A DNA stretch of 64,000 nucleotides, taken from Candidatus Promineofilum glycogenicum (lineage in GTDB: Bacteria > Chloroflexota > Anaerolineae > Promineifilales > Promineifilaceae). Below are positions 32,024 through 41,200 of the stretch, one piece after another. The translations under genes and the position numbers were made by a program. The notes beneath the pieces were generated by a model. It was given only the letters and a program-made list of their open reading frames with translations, searched no databases and was not told the DNA's origin. Numbering within the stretch: the stretch's first letter is position 1; the number at the start of each line of letters is the position of its first letter. The stretch is from positions 992,001-1,056,000 of the forward strand of contig JADJHJ010000001.1 of assembly GCA_016707605.1 (NCBI GenBank), given 5' to 3'.

Positions 32024-32971
32024 ATGAACGAAATCCAAGAGTTCTCGCAGCGCGTCCTGGACAACGTCGAGCGCGTCATCATCGGCAAGCGCGACGCGCT
32101 GGAGCTGGTCATGGTGGCCATCCTGTGCGAAGGCCACGTCCTGCTGGAAGACGTGCCCGGCACCGGCAAGACGATGCTGGCCCGGGCGCTGGCCCAGAGT
32201 TTGGGCATCGACTTTAAGCGCCTCCAATGCACGCCCGACCTATTGCCCAATGACGTCACCGGCGTGTCGGTCTACCAGCCGCAGACGCAAACCTTCGCCT
32301 TCATCCCCGGCCCGGCCTTCAGCAACATCCTGCTGGCCGACGAGATCAACCGTGCCACGCCGCGCACCCAGTCGGCCCTGCTGGAGGCGATGGGCGAAAG
32401 GCAGGTGACGGTGGATGGCGTCACGCGCCCACTGGAGCGCCCCTTCTTCGTCATCGCCACGCAAAACCCCATCGAGTACGAGGGTACTTTCCCGTTGCCG
32501 GAGGCCCAGCTCGACCGCTTCTTCCTGAAGCTGACCCTGGGCTATCTGGATGAGCAGACCGAGAGTCAAATGCTGGTGAACCTCGGCCGGGCGCACCCCA
32601 TCGACTCCCTGGAGCCGGTCGTTGACGGCCGCCGCATCATTGATCTGTCGCGCCAGGTGTGGGACGTGCACGTGGACGACACCGTGCGCGACTACATCGT
32701 CGGCCTCGTCTTTGCCACCCGCGGCCACAACGACCTCATGCTGGGGGCCAGCCCGCGCGGCAGCCACACCCTCTACCGCGCCGCCCAGACCTACGCCGCG
32801 CTGCAAGGGCGCGACTACGTTCTGCCCGACGACGTCAAGCGGCTGGCCGCGCCGGTGCTGGCCCACCGCTGCCTCGTCCATCCGGAGAGCGCCCTGCGCG
32901 GCGTCACCGTGGCCGACATCCTCAGCGACATTCTGGCCCGGACGCCGCTGGGCATCGGGGACCTGGAGTAA
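32024..32971 (+). CDS. MoxR family AAA+ ATPase
   Basis: A 315-residue MoxR protein. Walker A is EDVPGTGKTMLARALA (residues about 41-56), FNI-type sensor ILLADEINRATPRTQSALLE gives Walker B, VIATQNPIEYEGTFPLPEAQ LDRF is the family fingerprint and ASPRGSHTLYRAAQ is sensor 2. MoxR ATPases act as chaperones that insert metals or assemble complexes with partner DUF58/von Willebrand proteins. Its stop overlaps the next ATG (TAATG), so it is coupled to the DUF58 gene. Confidence 0.93.
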   Translation: MNEIQEFSQRVLDNVERVIIGKRDALELVMVAILCEGHVLLEDVPGTGKTMLARALAQSLGIDFKRLQCTPDLLPNDVTGVSVYQPQTQTFAFIPGPAFSNILLADEINRATPRTQSALLEAMGERQVTVDGVTRPLERPFFVIATQNPIEYEGTFPLPEAQLDRFFLKLTLGYLDEQTESQMLVNLGRAHPIDSLEPVVDGRRIIDLSRQVWDVHVDDTVRDYIVGLVFATRGHNDLMLGASPRGSHTLYRAAQTYAALQGRDYVLPDDVKRLAAPVLAHRCLVHPESALRGVTVADILSDILARTPLGIGDLE

Positions 32972-34263
32972 TGCCCCCTTACTTCTGGTTGGCGCTGCTG
33001 CTGCTGGCTGTAGCCTTCCTGCTGCGCGTCGATTTCATCTTCTACATTCTCTACGTCCTGGTCGGCGTCTTCTTGTGGAGCCGCTGGTTCACACCGCGGG
33101 CCATGCGCAACCTGACCGCCGCTCGCACCTACCGCCGCCGCGCCTTCCTGGGCGAGACGGTCGAGGTGACGCTGACGTTGACCAACAAGAGCCGGCTGGG
33201 TCTGCCGTGGCTTCAGTTCCACGAGAGCGTGCCGCCGGAGTTGCGGTTGGAAGAGCCGCCGCAGCGCGTCGTCAGCCTGGGCGGGCGACAGACGCGCCAG
33301 CACACCTATCAGGTCAAGGGCTTGCAGCGCGGTTACTATCGCCTCGGCCCGCTGCGGCTGACGGGCGGCGACCTGTTCGGCCTGGCCAAGTCGCGCCTGG
33401 GCTACCTGCCGCCCGACTATCTGACCGTCTACCCGCGCATCGTCCCTCTGTCGCAATTGGGGCTGCCGTCGCGCCTGCCCTTCGGCACGATCGGCAGCCA
33501 CCAGCGGCTCTTCGAAGACCCGGCGCGGCCGATGGGCGCGCGCGACTTTCGCTCCGGCGACTCCCTGCGCCAGATCAACTGGAAGGCCACCGCCCACACC
33601 CAGAAGCTGCTCGTCCGCACCTTTGAGCCGGCCATCTCGCTGGAGACGATGATCCTGCTCGACCTCCACGCCGCCGACTACGAGCGCCGCGACCGCCTCT
33701 ACTGGACGGAGTGGGCCATCGTCGCCGCCGCCTCGCTGGCCACCCATCTGGTCAATCAGCGCCAGGCCGTCGGCCTGATGTCCAACGGCGTGGACCCGCT
33801 GCGCCTCCAGGAAGACGCGCGCCAGTTCGACGAGGTGACAGGGCGGCTGACGTTCGATGCCGGCGCGGGCAGCCAAAATCTGCGCGCCTACATGCCCACG
33901 CCCATTGCCCCACGCGCCGGCCGGCCGCACCTGATGAAGATTCTGGAGCAACTGGCCCGCCTCGACGCGCGCCAGACCATCCCGCTGCACGAATGGGCGG
34001 CCTCGGCCGGCGTCCATCTCAGTTGGGGTGTCACCATCGTCGCCCTGACCGGCCAGGGGGACGAGCCGCGCTGCAACGCGCTGCACCGCCTGGCCCGCGC
34101 CGGCTTCAACCCCATCCTCGTCGCCGTAGAGCCGGACGCCAACTTCGGCCGCGTGCGCGAGCGGGCGCGGCGGCTGGGCTTTCGCGCCTACAACCTGTCG
34201 AGCCGGGCCGAACTGGAGCGCTGGGAAGAAGCGACGGCCCGCCCGGCCGGAGTCGCGCTATGA
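32971..34263 (+). CDS. DUF58 domain protein (MoxR partner)
   Basis: A 430-residue protein. Two N-terminal helices (residues 5-45) anchor it. A beta-rich periplasmic-type region (GETVEVTLTLTNKSRLGLPW, RGYYRLGPLRLTGGDLFGLA) precedes the DUF58 signature FRSGDSLRQINWKATAHTQK, followed by a vWA-like region (ISLETMILLDLHAADYERRD). DUF58 proteins work with MoxR in assembling envelope components or metalloenzymes. Overlap on both sides (TAATG with moxR, ATGA with the following gene) marks a tight three-gene operon. Confidence 0.92.
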   Translation: MPPYFWLALLLLAVAFLLRVDFIFYILYVLVGVFLWSRWFTPRAMRNLTAARTYRRRAFLGETVEVTLTLTNKSRLGLPWLQFHESVPPELRLEEPPQRVVSLGGRQTRQHTYQVKGLQRGYYRLGPLRLTGGDLFGLAKSRLGYLPPDYLTVYPRIVPLSQLGLPSRLPFGTIGSHQRLFEDPARPMGARDFRSGDSLRQINWKATAHTQKLLVRTFEPAISLETMILLDLHAADYERRDRLYWTEWAIVAAASLATHLVNQRQAVGLMSNGVDPLRLQEDARQFDEVTGRLTFDAGAGSQNLRAYMPTPIAPRAGRPHLMKILEQLARLDARQTIPLHEWAASAGVHLSWGVTIVALTGQGDEPRCNALHRLARAGFNPILVAVEPDANFGRVRERARRLGFRAYNLSSRAELERWEEATARPAGVAL

Positions 34264-35987
34264 GCCGGCGCCGCCCGCGCCCCATCCGCAACAAGGGCGT
34301 CATCGCCGCCGCCCGCGCCCAGCGCGCGCCCACGCCCGGGCCGCGCCGGCCGTTCCAGACCGACCCCTGGACGCGGCGACTGGTGCGGCCGGTGCTCATC
34401 GCCGCCCTGGCCACTGCCCCGGCCATCGCCCTGCTGGTGCTGGTGACCATCCTCAACCCGGGCGAGCCGTGGCTGACTCTGGCCTGGTTCTGCTTCTTCG
34501 TTGCTCTGGAGGGGGCCAGTACCGCCGCCTGGCTCAACAACCCCGACAGCCGCGGCGTCGATCGCTTCGCCTACCGGGCGGCCGAGGTCTTCCTGCTGAT
34601 CGTGCTGGCGCGCATCGTTAGTTGGCTCCTGTTCGGCGACGGCCTGCCCTCGCCCGATGAGATGCGCGTCTACCTGGCCGCGCCGCTCAGCTTCTTTCTG
34701 ACCGGCGGCTTCTTCACGACGGCGGCGGTCGCCCTCATCGCCTGGTATCTGGCCGTGACTGCCGGCCGCATCTTCTCTCAGATGGATGCCGGCCACGAGG
34801 AAGTGGCCTACTACACCCTGTCGCTATCGGAGCAGAAGGCGAAGGTCGACGACCGGCCCATCACCACCAGCCGTGGCCTGCTGCAAGACCAGTACCTGCG
34901 TCTGTGGCTGACCGTCGGCACGCTGATGGTCATCATGGCTGCCCTCAGTACATTTCAGGTGGGCCAGTTCCTTACCGAGTCTGACGTGCTGGAGATCGCC
35001 CGGCTGGGTCTGGCCCCGGCCATGCTATTCGCTCTGCTGCTCTACTTCCTGGCCGGCCTATGGCTGCTCAGCCACGCCCGGCTGCTGCGCCTGAACTTCC
35101 AATGGCTGGCCGACGGCGTGGGCAAGGACGCCGAACTGGAGCGCACCTGGCAGCGCGCCGCGCTGACGCTGCTGCTGGCCATCGCCCTGGTGGCCGCCTT
35201 CCTGCCCATCGGCTCGACCCTGGGCATCAGCCACATCCTGCGCCTGGCTCTCAACGCCGTCCTGTACGTGGCCGGCCTCATCTACGCCGTCATCGGCTTC
35301 CTCTTTGCCGCACTTTTAGGCCCGTTCTTGGGCAGCGCTGAGGAGATGCCTACAGCCACGCCGCAGCCTCTGCCGACGCTGATCCCGCCGCCGGTGGCCG
35401 CCACACCGACGCCAACGCCCAACCCGACCTTCGCCTTTGTCGTCAGTTCCGCCTTCTGGGCGCTGCTCATCGCTCTGATCATCGGCGCGCTGCTCTTCTT
35501 CCTGCGCGAGCGTGGCTACCGGCTGGAGTTGGAGCAGGTGCGACGCACTTGGCGCACGGTCGGCCAGCAGGTGCGTGGCCTGTGGTTGCGCTTGCGCCGC
35601 CGCGTCCGCGTGGCCGGCATCACCCTGCGCCAACGGCTGCGCAGCCCCGCCCCGCCGGCGGGCGACGCGCCGGCCGGCCCCGCCCGTGGCCTGCGCCGCC
35701 CCGGCCCCCTGTCCCCCCGCGAGCAGATCCGCTACTACTACCTCTCCACCGTCCACCGCGCCGGCGAGCGCGGCGTGCCCCGCGCCGACAGTGAGACGCC
35801 ACTGGAGTACGTCCACGACCTTAAACAGGAGTGGCCGGAAGCTGAGTCGGAGCTGGATGAGCTGACGCAGGCCTTCGTGGAGGCCCGCTACAGCCCCCAG
35901 CCCATCGACAAACCGGCTGTGGCTCGCGTCAAAGAGGAGTGGAAGCGCGTCCGTGAACGCTTGCGTAGGAGCGCCCGCCGCCCCTAG
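34260..35987 (+). CDS. Polytopic membrane protein with DUF4129-type C-terminus
   Basis: A 575-residue protein. A basic N-terminus (MSRRRPRPIRNKG) leads to about eight helices (residues 45-360), a Pro/Thr linker (PTATPQPLPTLIPPPVAATP), another helix (FWALLIALIIGALLFFL) and a cytoplasmic DUF4129 domain: REQIRYYYLSTVHRAGERG, ETPLEYVHDLKQEWP, LTQAFVEARYSPQPI. In related operons the third gene often also carries a transglutaminase domain between the membrane part and DUF4129; here no Cys-His-Asp core is visible. It is likely the membrane platform for the MoxR/DUF58 pair. Confidence 0.82.
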   Translation: MSRRRPRPIRNKGVIAAARAQRAPTPGPRRPFQTDPWTRRLVRPVLIAALATAPAIALLVLVTILNPGEPWLTLAWFCFFVALEGASTAAWLNNPDSRGVDRFAYRAAEVFLLIVLARIVSWLLFGDGLPSPDEMRVYLAAPLSFFLTGGFFTTAAVALIAWYLAVTAGRIFSQMDAGHEEVAYYTLSLSEQKAKVDDRPITTSRGLLQDQYLRLWLTVGTLMVIMAALSTFQVGQFLTESDVLEIARLGLAPAMLFALLLYFLAGLWLLSHARLLRLNFQWLADGVGKDAELERTWQRAALTLLLAIALVAAFLPIGSTLGISHILRLALNAVLYVAGLIYAVIGFLFAALLGPFLGSAEEMPTATPQPLPTLIPPPVAATPTPTPNPTFAFVVSSAFWALLIALIIGALLFFLRERGYRLELEQVRRTWRTVGQQVRGLWLRLRRRVRVAGITLRQRLRSPAPPAGDAPAGPARGLRRPGPLSPREQIRYYYLSTVHRAGERGVPRADSETPLEYVHDLKQEWPEAESELDELTQAFVEARYSPQPIDKPAVARVKEEWKRVRERLRRSARRP

Positions 35988-36036
35988 CCCGTCCGCGCGA
36001 TAGCTGCTACAAATTGGTGGATTTACAAGAATAAGA

Positions 36037-36105
36037 AACCACAGATTACGCAGATTACACAGATTTGTTCGCAACAAATCTGTGTAATCTGTGTAATCTG
36101 TGGTT
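36037..36105. repeat. Family A hairpin upstream of the formiminotransferase gene
   Basis: A 33-bp inverted repeat with one mismatch (arms 36037-36069 and 36073-36105, loop CGC), built of CACAGATTACGCAGATT words. It ends 23 bases before the ATG at 36128. The rest of the 35988-36127 gap is featureless. Confidence 0.9.
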
Positions 36106-36127
36106 GCATCTCGTCTTAGGAGAACGT

Positions 36128-37645
36128 ATGCAACCGCTCGTAGAGTGTGTCCCTAACTTCAGCAACGGCCGCGACCCGGAGGTGTACGGCGCTATCGCCG
36201 ACGCCATCCGCACCGTGCCCGGTGTCCAGGTGTTTGACGTCAGCGCCGACCCCGACCACAACCGCACCGTCATCACCTTCGTCGGCGCGCCCGATGACGT
36301 GGTCGAGGCGGCCTTCCAGGGCATCCGCGTCGCCCGTGACCTGATCGACCTGGACCACCACCGCGGCGAACACCCGCGCATCGGCGCGACCGACGTCTGC
36401 CCGTTCGTGCCCGTGCGCGGCATCACCACCGAGGCCTGCGTGGGCCTGGCGCGGCGGCTGGGCAAGCGCGTTGGCGAGGAGTTGGGCGTGGCCGTCTATC
36501 TCTACGGCGCGGCGGCCACCCGCCCGGAGCGCGAAAGCCTGGCCGACATTCGCAAGGGGCAGTACGAACTGTGGAAGCAGGAAGTGGCCACCGATCCGCG
36601 GCGGCAGCCCGACTTCGGCCCGGCCGAGCCGCGGCCGTGGGGGGCCACGGTCATCGGCGCGCGGCCGTTCCTCATCGCCTACAACCTCTACCTCAACTCC
36701 AACGACGCCGACCTGGCCGAACGCATCGCCAAGGCCGTGCGCTTCAGCAGCGGCGGCTTGCGCTACGTCCAGGCGCGCGGCTTCCTGGTCGAAGGGCAGG
36801 CCCAGGTCAGCATGAACCTGACCAACTTCGAGCGCACGCCCATCTACCGCGTGCAGGAGATGGTGCGGCGCGAGGCGGCCCAGTACGGCCTGGCCATCAC
36901 CCGCGCCGAACTGGTCGGCCTGATTCCCCAGAAGGCGCTGCTGGACGCGGCCCGCTGGTACTTGCAGATTGATCCGTTCCACGACGAGCAAGTGCTGGAA
37001 CTGCGGCTGGAAAAAGAGGAGGCCGGGGTCGCCCAACCCAGCCCGGCCCCCTTTGTCGAAGTCGTGGCCGCGGCCACGCCGACGCCCGGCGGCGGCTCGG
37101 TGGCCGCGCAGACCGGCGCGCTGGCCGCGGCCCTGGCCCAGATGGCCGCCGGGCTGACCGTCGGCCGCAAGAAGTACGCCGACGTGGCCGAGGCCGCCGG
37201 GCGCGTGCTCGACGAGGCCGACGCCATTCGCCGCCAACTGACCGCGGCCATTGAAGAGGACGCTGCCGCCTTCGAGCGCATTCTGGCCGTCGTGCGCGAC
37301 AAGTCGCTGGGCGAAGAGGCCAAGGCCGCCGCGCTGGAAGCGGCCACGGTGACGGCCGGCGAAGTGCCGCTGCGCGTCGTCCGTCTCAGCCGCGACGCCG
37401 CCCAATTGGCCCAGACCATCGCCACCATCGGCAACGTCAACGCCGCCACCGACGCCGCCGTGGGGGCGATCATGGCCCGCGCCGCGGCCGAAGGCGCGGG
37501 GCTGAACGTGCGCATCAACAGCATCGCCCTGAAGGATCGCGCCCTGGCCGGCACGTGGCGGGCCGAGGTCGAGGCGCTGCTGGCCGAGGTGACGACGATC
37601 AGCGCCGCCGCCGTGGCCACGGCCACCGAGCGCGGGGGATTCTGA
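36128..37645 (+). CDS. ftcD: Glutamate formiminotransferase / formiminotetrahydrofolate cyclodeaminase, bifunctional
   Basis: A 505-residue protein. The formiminotransferase (residues 1-300) begins VECVPNFSNGRDPEVYGAIA and shows HHRGEHPRIGATDVCPFVPV and ERTPIYRVQEMVRREAAQYG. The cyclodeaminase (about 320-505) has ATPTPGGGSVAAQTGALAAA and NVNAATDAAVGAIMARAAAE. Together they transfer the formimino group from formiminoglutamate to tetrahydrofolate and deaminate it, in histidine breakdown. ATG 36128 has AGGAG; an in-frame extension to 36065 would only translate the hairpin repeat. No other hut genes are in the window. Confidence 0.95.
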   Translation: MQPLVECVPNFSNGRDPEVYGAIADAIRTVPGVQVFDVSADPDHNRTVITFVGAPDDVVEAAFQGIRVARDLIDLDHHRGEHPRIGATDVCPFVPVRGITTEACVGLARRLGKRVGEELGVAVYLYGAAATRPERESLADIRKGQYELWKQEVATDPRRQPDFGPAEPRPWGATVIGARPFLIAYNLYLNSNDADLAERIAKAVRFSSGGLRYVQARGFLVEGQAQVSMNLTNFERTPIYRVQEMVRREAAQYGLAITRAELVGLIPQKALLDAARWYLQIDPFHDEQVLELRLEKEEAGVAQPSPAPFVEVVAAATPTPGGGSVAAQTGALAAALAQMAAGLTVGRKKYADVAEAAGRVLDEADAIRRQLTAAIEEDAAAFERILAVVRDKSLGEEAKAAALEAATVTAGEVPLRVVRLSRDAAQLAQTIATIGNVNAATDAAVGAIMARAAAEGAGLNVRINSIALKDRALAGTWRAEVEALLAEVTTISAAAVATATERGGF

Positions 37646-37646
37646 T

Positions 37647-38816
37647 TTGACGCGGGGCAAGGGGAGCGCCGGCCGCGGGCGGTGGCTTTGGCTGTGGCCG
37701 GTCATGGGCGTTTTCATGCTGGCCGCCATTGGCTGCCGGTCGCCGGTCGCCACCGGATCGACTTTGCCGACGGCGGCGGTCGCGGCCTCAACTGTCGGCG
37801 CGACTATCACCGTCGTCGCGCCGACAACGGTTAGCGAGCCGTCAACCGATGGCCTGGCGGTAGCAACTATGCCGCCGACAGCCACAGCCGCAGCTGCCAC
37901 AGCCTCGGCTGCCACAGCGCCGGCGGCCCCCACGGCCGACGCTCCGCCCACACCGACGCCCCAACCGACGACGACCGCCACCCGCGCCGCCGGCAACCGG
38001 CCAACGCGCACGCCCACCGCCAGCCCCGCCCCGCCGACTTTCACCCCGCCCGCGCCGCCGCCGCCGGTCGAGGGCGAACACCTCTTCTGGCAGCGCCCCG
38101 TGCCCGCCGACGGCCCGACCTGGACGGACAAGACCTACCCCTACGGCAGCACGCGCGGCGGCCGGTTGCGCCCCCATCACGGCGTCGAGTTCGTCGTGCC
38201 GCCGGGCACGCCAGTGCTGGCCGTGGCCGACGCCACCGTGCTTGTGGCCGGTGACGACAGCCAGACGGCCTACGGCCCACAGACGAACTTCTACGGCAAT
38301 CTGGTCGTGCTGGAGATGGCCGGCGCGGAGAGCGTGCCCATCTTCGCCCTCTATGGCCATCTGTCGGCGGTATCGGTCGCCGTCGGGCAGGTCGTGGCTG
38401 CGGGCGAGGTGCTGGGGCTGTCGGGGGCCAGCGGCGTGGCCGACGGGCCGCACCTGCACCTGGAAGCGCGCGTGGGCGAGAACAGCTACACCACTACGCG
38501 CAACCCGCTGCTGTGGCTGGAGCCTCTGCCGGGCACGGGCGTCGTTGCTGGGCGGGTCGTCGGCCCCAGCGGCGAGTTGCTACACGAAGCGCCGGTGGCC
38601 CTGCTGCGGGTGGACGGCCTGGCCCCCTACACGGCCACCACGTCCTACGCCACCAGCAGCCCCAATGCCGACGGCCGCCTGGGCGAGAACTTCGTCATGG
38701 ACGACGTGGAGCCGGGCTTCTACGAGGTCGTCGTGGATAGCGGTAGCCGCCGCCACACGGCCGAGTTGTGGGTCTTTCCGGGGCGGGTCAATTGGGTTGA
38801 GGTTGTGGTTCGTTAG
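37647..38816 (+). CDS. M23 (LytM-like) peptidase lipoprotein
   Basis: A 389-residue protein with a signal ending LAAIGC, a lipobox, so it is probably a lipoprotein. Residues about 35-140 are a Thr/Pro/Ala-rich spacer. The M23 domain shows LRPHHGVEFVVPPGTPVLAV and GLSGASGVADGPHLHLEARV. The metal site His-x3-Asp of LytM is here H177 and E181, while the HLH is intact. A beta-sandwich (GTGVVAGRVVGPSGELLHEA onward) closes the protein. The likely role is peptidoglycan hydrolysis or its activation. A TTG start 2 bases after the previous stop is used; it supplies the basic n-region. Confidence 0.85.
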   Translation: MTRGKGSAGRGRWLWLWPVMGVFMLAAIGCRSPVATGSTLPTAAVAASTVGATITVVAPTTVSEPSTDGLAVATMPPTATAAAATASAATAPAAPTADAPPTPTPQPTTTATRAAGNRPTRTPTASPAPPTFTPPAPPPPVEGEHLFWQRPVPADGPTWTDKTYPYGSTRGGRLRPHHGVEFVVPPGTPVLAVADATVLVAGDDSQTAYGPQTNFYGNLVVLEMAGAESVPIFALYGHLSAVSVAVGQVVAAGEVLGLSGASGVADGPHLHLEARVGENSYTTTRNPLLWLEPLPGTGVVAGRVVGPSGELLHEAPVALLRVDGLAPYTATTSYATSSPNADGRLGENFVMDDVEPGFYEVVVDSGSRRHTAELWVFPGRVNWVEVVVR

Positions 38817-39499
38817 CTCCTCGTCGACTTCTGGAAGGAGCCGACCAACGTGACGAGCACCCCCAACACCAGCGTCCCCACGCTGACAAGTACCCCAATG
38901 TCGAACCAGAACTGCTCCGGGAACAGGCGAATCAGCGAATCGCTATACGCAAAAGTCCACGTCTCCGGCGGGAAGAGCAGTTGGTGGAACTGAGTAAAGA
39001 AGATCGGCCAGGCGATGAGGATGGCCAGGGCGATGGCCGCCAGGGCGATGACCGTTGCCAGCCCGGCGTAGAACAACGTCCGCCAGCCGTAGTGGCGCGT
39101 CGCCCGCGGCACGAGCAGCACCGCCAGCCCCACCAGCACAATCGCCCCGGCGGCGTAGGCCACACGCTTCATGCCGTCGGCCACGTTCTTGACGTCGATC
39201 ATGTGGCCGATTTCGCGCACGTTGTAGAGCGGCCGATCCGTGCCCGGCAGCCGCAACCCCTCCAGCAGGCCGATCACCTCGGCCGCCGGCTCCGGCCGCT
39301 GCAAGTAGACCAGCGTGCCCTGCGCCAACTCCAGCCGCTCCTCGGCAGTGAAACCGAACTGATCGGCGGCGATGCGCGGATACTCGAAGGCGGGATAGTC
39401 CCAGGCGATGATGGCCCGGATCATGCCCAGTCCCAGAAAGAACGGCATGGCCAGGATGACCAGCCAGCGGACAATCGTCAGTAGTGCTTTGTTGTTCAA
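38813..39499 (-). CDS. TIGR01906/DUF1461 family membrane protein
   Basis: A 228-residue protein with five hydrophobic helices. IIAWDYPAFEYPRIAADQFG, LYNVREIGHMIDVKNV, FTQFHQLLFPPETWTFAYSD and LIRLFPEQFW match the TIGR01906 (lactosomal-type or DUF1461) family of integral membrane proteins, function unknown. A TTG start with GAGG upstream is used; it begins 16 bases after the stop of the MFS/spermidine-synthase gene, so they are cotranscribed. It overlaps the M23 gene end by 4 bases on opposite strands. Confidence 0.85.
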   Translation of the reverse strand: MNNKALLTIVRWLVILAMPFFLGLGMIRAIIAWDYPAFEYPRIAADQFGFTAEERLELAQGTLVYLQRPEPAAEVIGLLEGLRLPGTDRPLYNVREIGHMIDVKNVADGMKRVAYAAGAIVLVGLAVLLVPRATRHYGWRTLFYAGLATVIALAAIALAILIAWPIFFTQFHQLLFPPETWTFAYSDSLIRLFPEQFWFDIGVLVSVGTLVLGVLVTLVGSFQKSTRS

Positions 39500-39515
39500 G
39501 CTTGCCTCATTGTTG

Positions 39516-41093
39516 TCATTGGCCCAGCGTGCCCAGCCCGCCCGGCCCCATCTCCAGCAAATAGCGAATCACAATCGAATCGCTGATCGTCTCCACCGGG
39601 GCGCGGTCGTCGCGGAAGACCACGCCGCCGGGTGTAATCGGAGCCAGATTGGCCGCCGCCGTCGCCAGGGCGTCGCGCAGCAGCGGGTCGGCGTCGGGCG
39701 GCAGGGCGGCCAGGTTGGCCGCCAGGCTGTCGGCCGTCGTCGGCCGCTGCGTCGCCACCAGGATTGTATTCAATGTCCCCGGAACGTCGATAGCATGGAC
39801 GCTGGGAAAGACGGTCAACAGCGTCGCCGCCACGCCGTCGACCAGCCGCCGGTCGCCGGGCACGCGGCCGACGTTGATAGCCAGCGCGCCCGTCGCGCTC
39901 AGCCGCGCCGCCGCCTCGGCGAAGAACTCGCGCGTCGTCAGATGCCAGGGGATGTAGGGGACTTTGTAGGCGTCCACAGTGATGATGTCATACGGCCCGC
40001 TCAGGCCGGTCAGTCCGTAGCGGCCATCGCCGATGACGGCCCGGATGTTGCTCTCGTCCAGGGCGAAGTACTGCCGCCCGACTTCTACCACGGCTGGGTC
40101 CAGCTCGATGCCGTCAATGGGAATCGGCCCGAAGACGCGGGTGAACTGCTTGGGGATCGTGCCCGCGGCCAGGCCAACGACGGCGGCGCTCTGTGGCGGC
40201 CGGGCGTCGGCCTCGAAGTAGGGCGCGGCCAGCATGATACTCCACACGGAGATGGCCGGCACGCGCCCGCCGTCGCAGTAGAAGGAGTGGTACGCCTGCC
40301 CCTCGTTGAGCAGCAGGTAGTTGCAGTCATCCTGGCGGATGACCTGGATGTAGTTGTAGGCCGATTCCGTCTCGTAGAGTTGCCCGGCCTGGGCCTTGAG
40401 GCCGCCGCGCAGGCCGAGGGCGACGACCGGCACGAGCAGCGCCGGCAGCGCCAGCAACGCCGCCCACGAGCCGCGCCCGGTGCGCCGCGCCCGCCACGCG
40501 CCGACCAGTCCAACGATCATCAGCAGCGTCCCAAAGGCCACCGCCGTCAGCCGCGACCCGGCCACAGGGATGACCAGCAGCACCGGCAGATAGGTTCCCA
40601 GCAGGCTGCCCAGGGTCGAGATGGCGTAGAGACGGCCGCTGACCCGCCCCGCCTCGGCCACGTCGCGCACCGCCAGCCGCACGGCGAAGGGCGACAGGCA
40701 GCCCAGCAGCGTCACCGGCACAACCAGGGCCAGCACCACCAGCAGCAGCGACCCGGCAATCGCCCCGACGTTCATGACCGCCAGCGCTCCCGCCGCGCCG
40801 CGCAACACCACGCTGGTCAACAGCAGGAAGAAGACGGCGCAGAAGCCGGCCACACTGACCAGGGCGTAGAACAGGAACGCATCCGGCCGCCGGTCGGCCA
40901 GACGGCCGCCGATGAAGTAGCCCGCCGTCAGCGACAGCAGCACCAGGCCGATGACGTTGGCCCAGACGATGTTGGACGTGCCGTAGACCGTCTGCAACAG
41001 CCGGCTGGCCGTGAACTCAACGGCCAGCGTGCCCATCCCGGCTACGAACACGGTCAGGTACAGATAGCGGCGCTCGGTGGTGGAGTGGTTCAT
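39516..41093 (-). CDS. Fused MFS-like/spermidine-synthase-like membrane protein
   Basis: A 525-residue protein. Residues 1-215 hold about seven helices (VFVAGMGTLAVEFTASRLLQ, YLPVLLVIPVAG). The C-terminal part is a spermidine-synthase-like Rossmann domain: YNYIQVIRQDDCNYLLLNEG, DGIELDPAVVEVGRQYF, VIGDGRYGLTGLSGPYDIIT, VDAYKVPYIPWHLTTREFFA. The aspartates typical of real aminopropyl transfer are only partly kept, so the substrate is uncertain. Such fusions are frequent in Chloroflexota. ATG 41093. Confidence 0.88.
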   Translation of the reverse strand: MNHSTTERRYLYLTVFVAGMGTLAVEFTASRLLQTVYGTSNIVWANVIGLVLLSLTAGYFIGGRLADRRPDAFLFYALVSVAGFCAVFFLLLTSVVLRGAAGALAVMNVGAIAGSLLLVVLALVVPVTLLGCLSPFAVRLAVRDVAEAGRVSGRLYAISTLGSLLGTYLPVLLVIPVAGSRLTAVAFGTLLMIVGLVGAWRARRTGRGSWAALLALPALLVPVVALGLRGGLKAQAGQLYETESAYNYIQVIRQDDCNYLLLNEGQAYHSFYCDGGRVPAISVWSIMLAAPYFEADARPPQSAAVVGLAAGTIPKQFTRVFGPIPIDGIELDPAVVEVGRQYFALDESNIRAVIGDGRYGLTGLSGPYDIITVDAYKVPYIPWHLTTREFFAEAAARLSATGALAINVGRVPGDRRLVDGVAATLLTVFPSVHAIDVPGTLNTILVATQRPTTADSLAANLAALPPDADPLLRDALATAAANLAPITPGGVVFRDDRAPVETISDSIVIRYLLEMGPGGLGTLGQ

Positions 41094-41097
41094 GACA

Positions 41098-41200
41098 ATT
41101 AGGAATTAGGATGGAATTAGGAGGCGGGTGGCGGTGGCGGGGGGCGCTAACGTTGTCGCCCTCTTTCTTCCCTAATCCCTAATCCCTAACCCCTAATCCC
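41098..41200. repeat. Family C repeat (TAATCCC words)
   Basis: The gap between two minus-strand genes has ATTAGGAATTAGGATGGAAT on one side and CCCTAATCCCTAATCCCTAA on the other, separated by a 50-base GC-rich piece, giving an imperfect inverted repeat. It resembles 14404-14462. Confidence 0.75.

Noticed and set aside
36116..38131. 671-codon minus-strand frame opposite ftcD
   Set aside because: Antisense of the bifunctional FtcD and M23 genes; no domain or ribosome-binding site.
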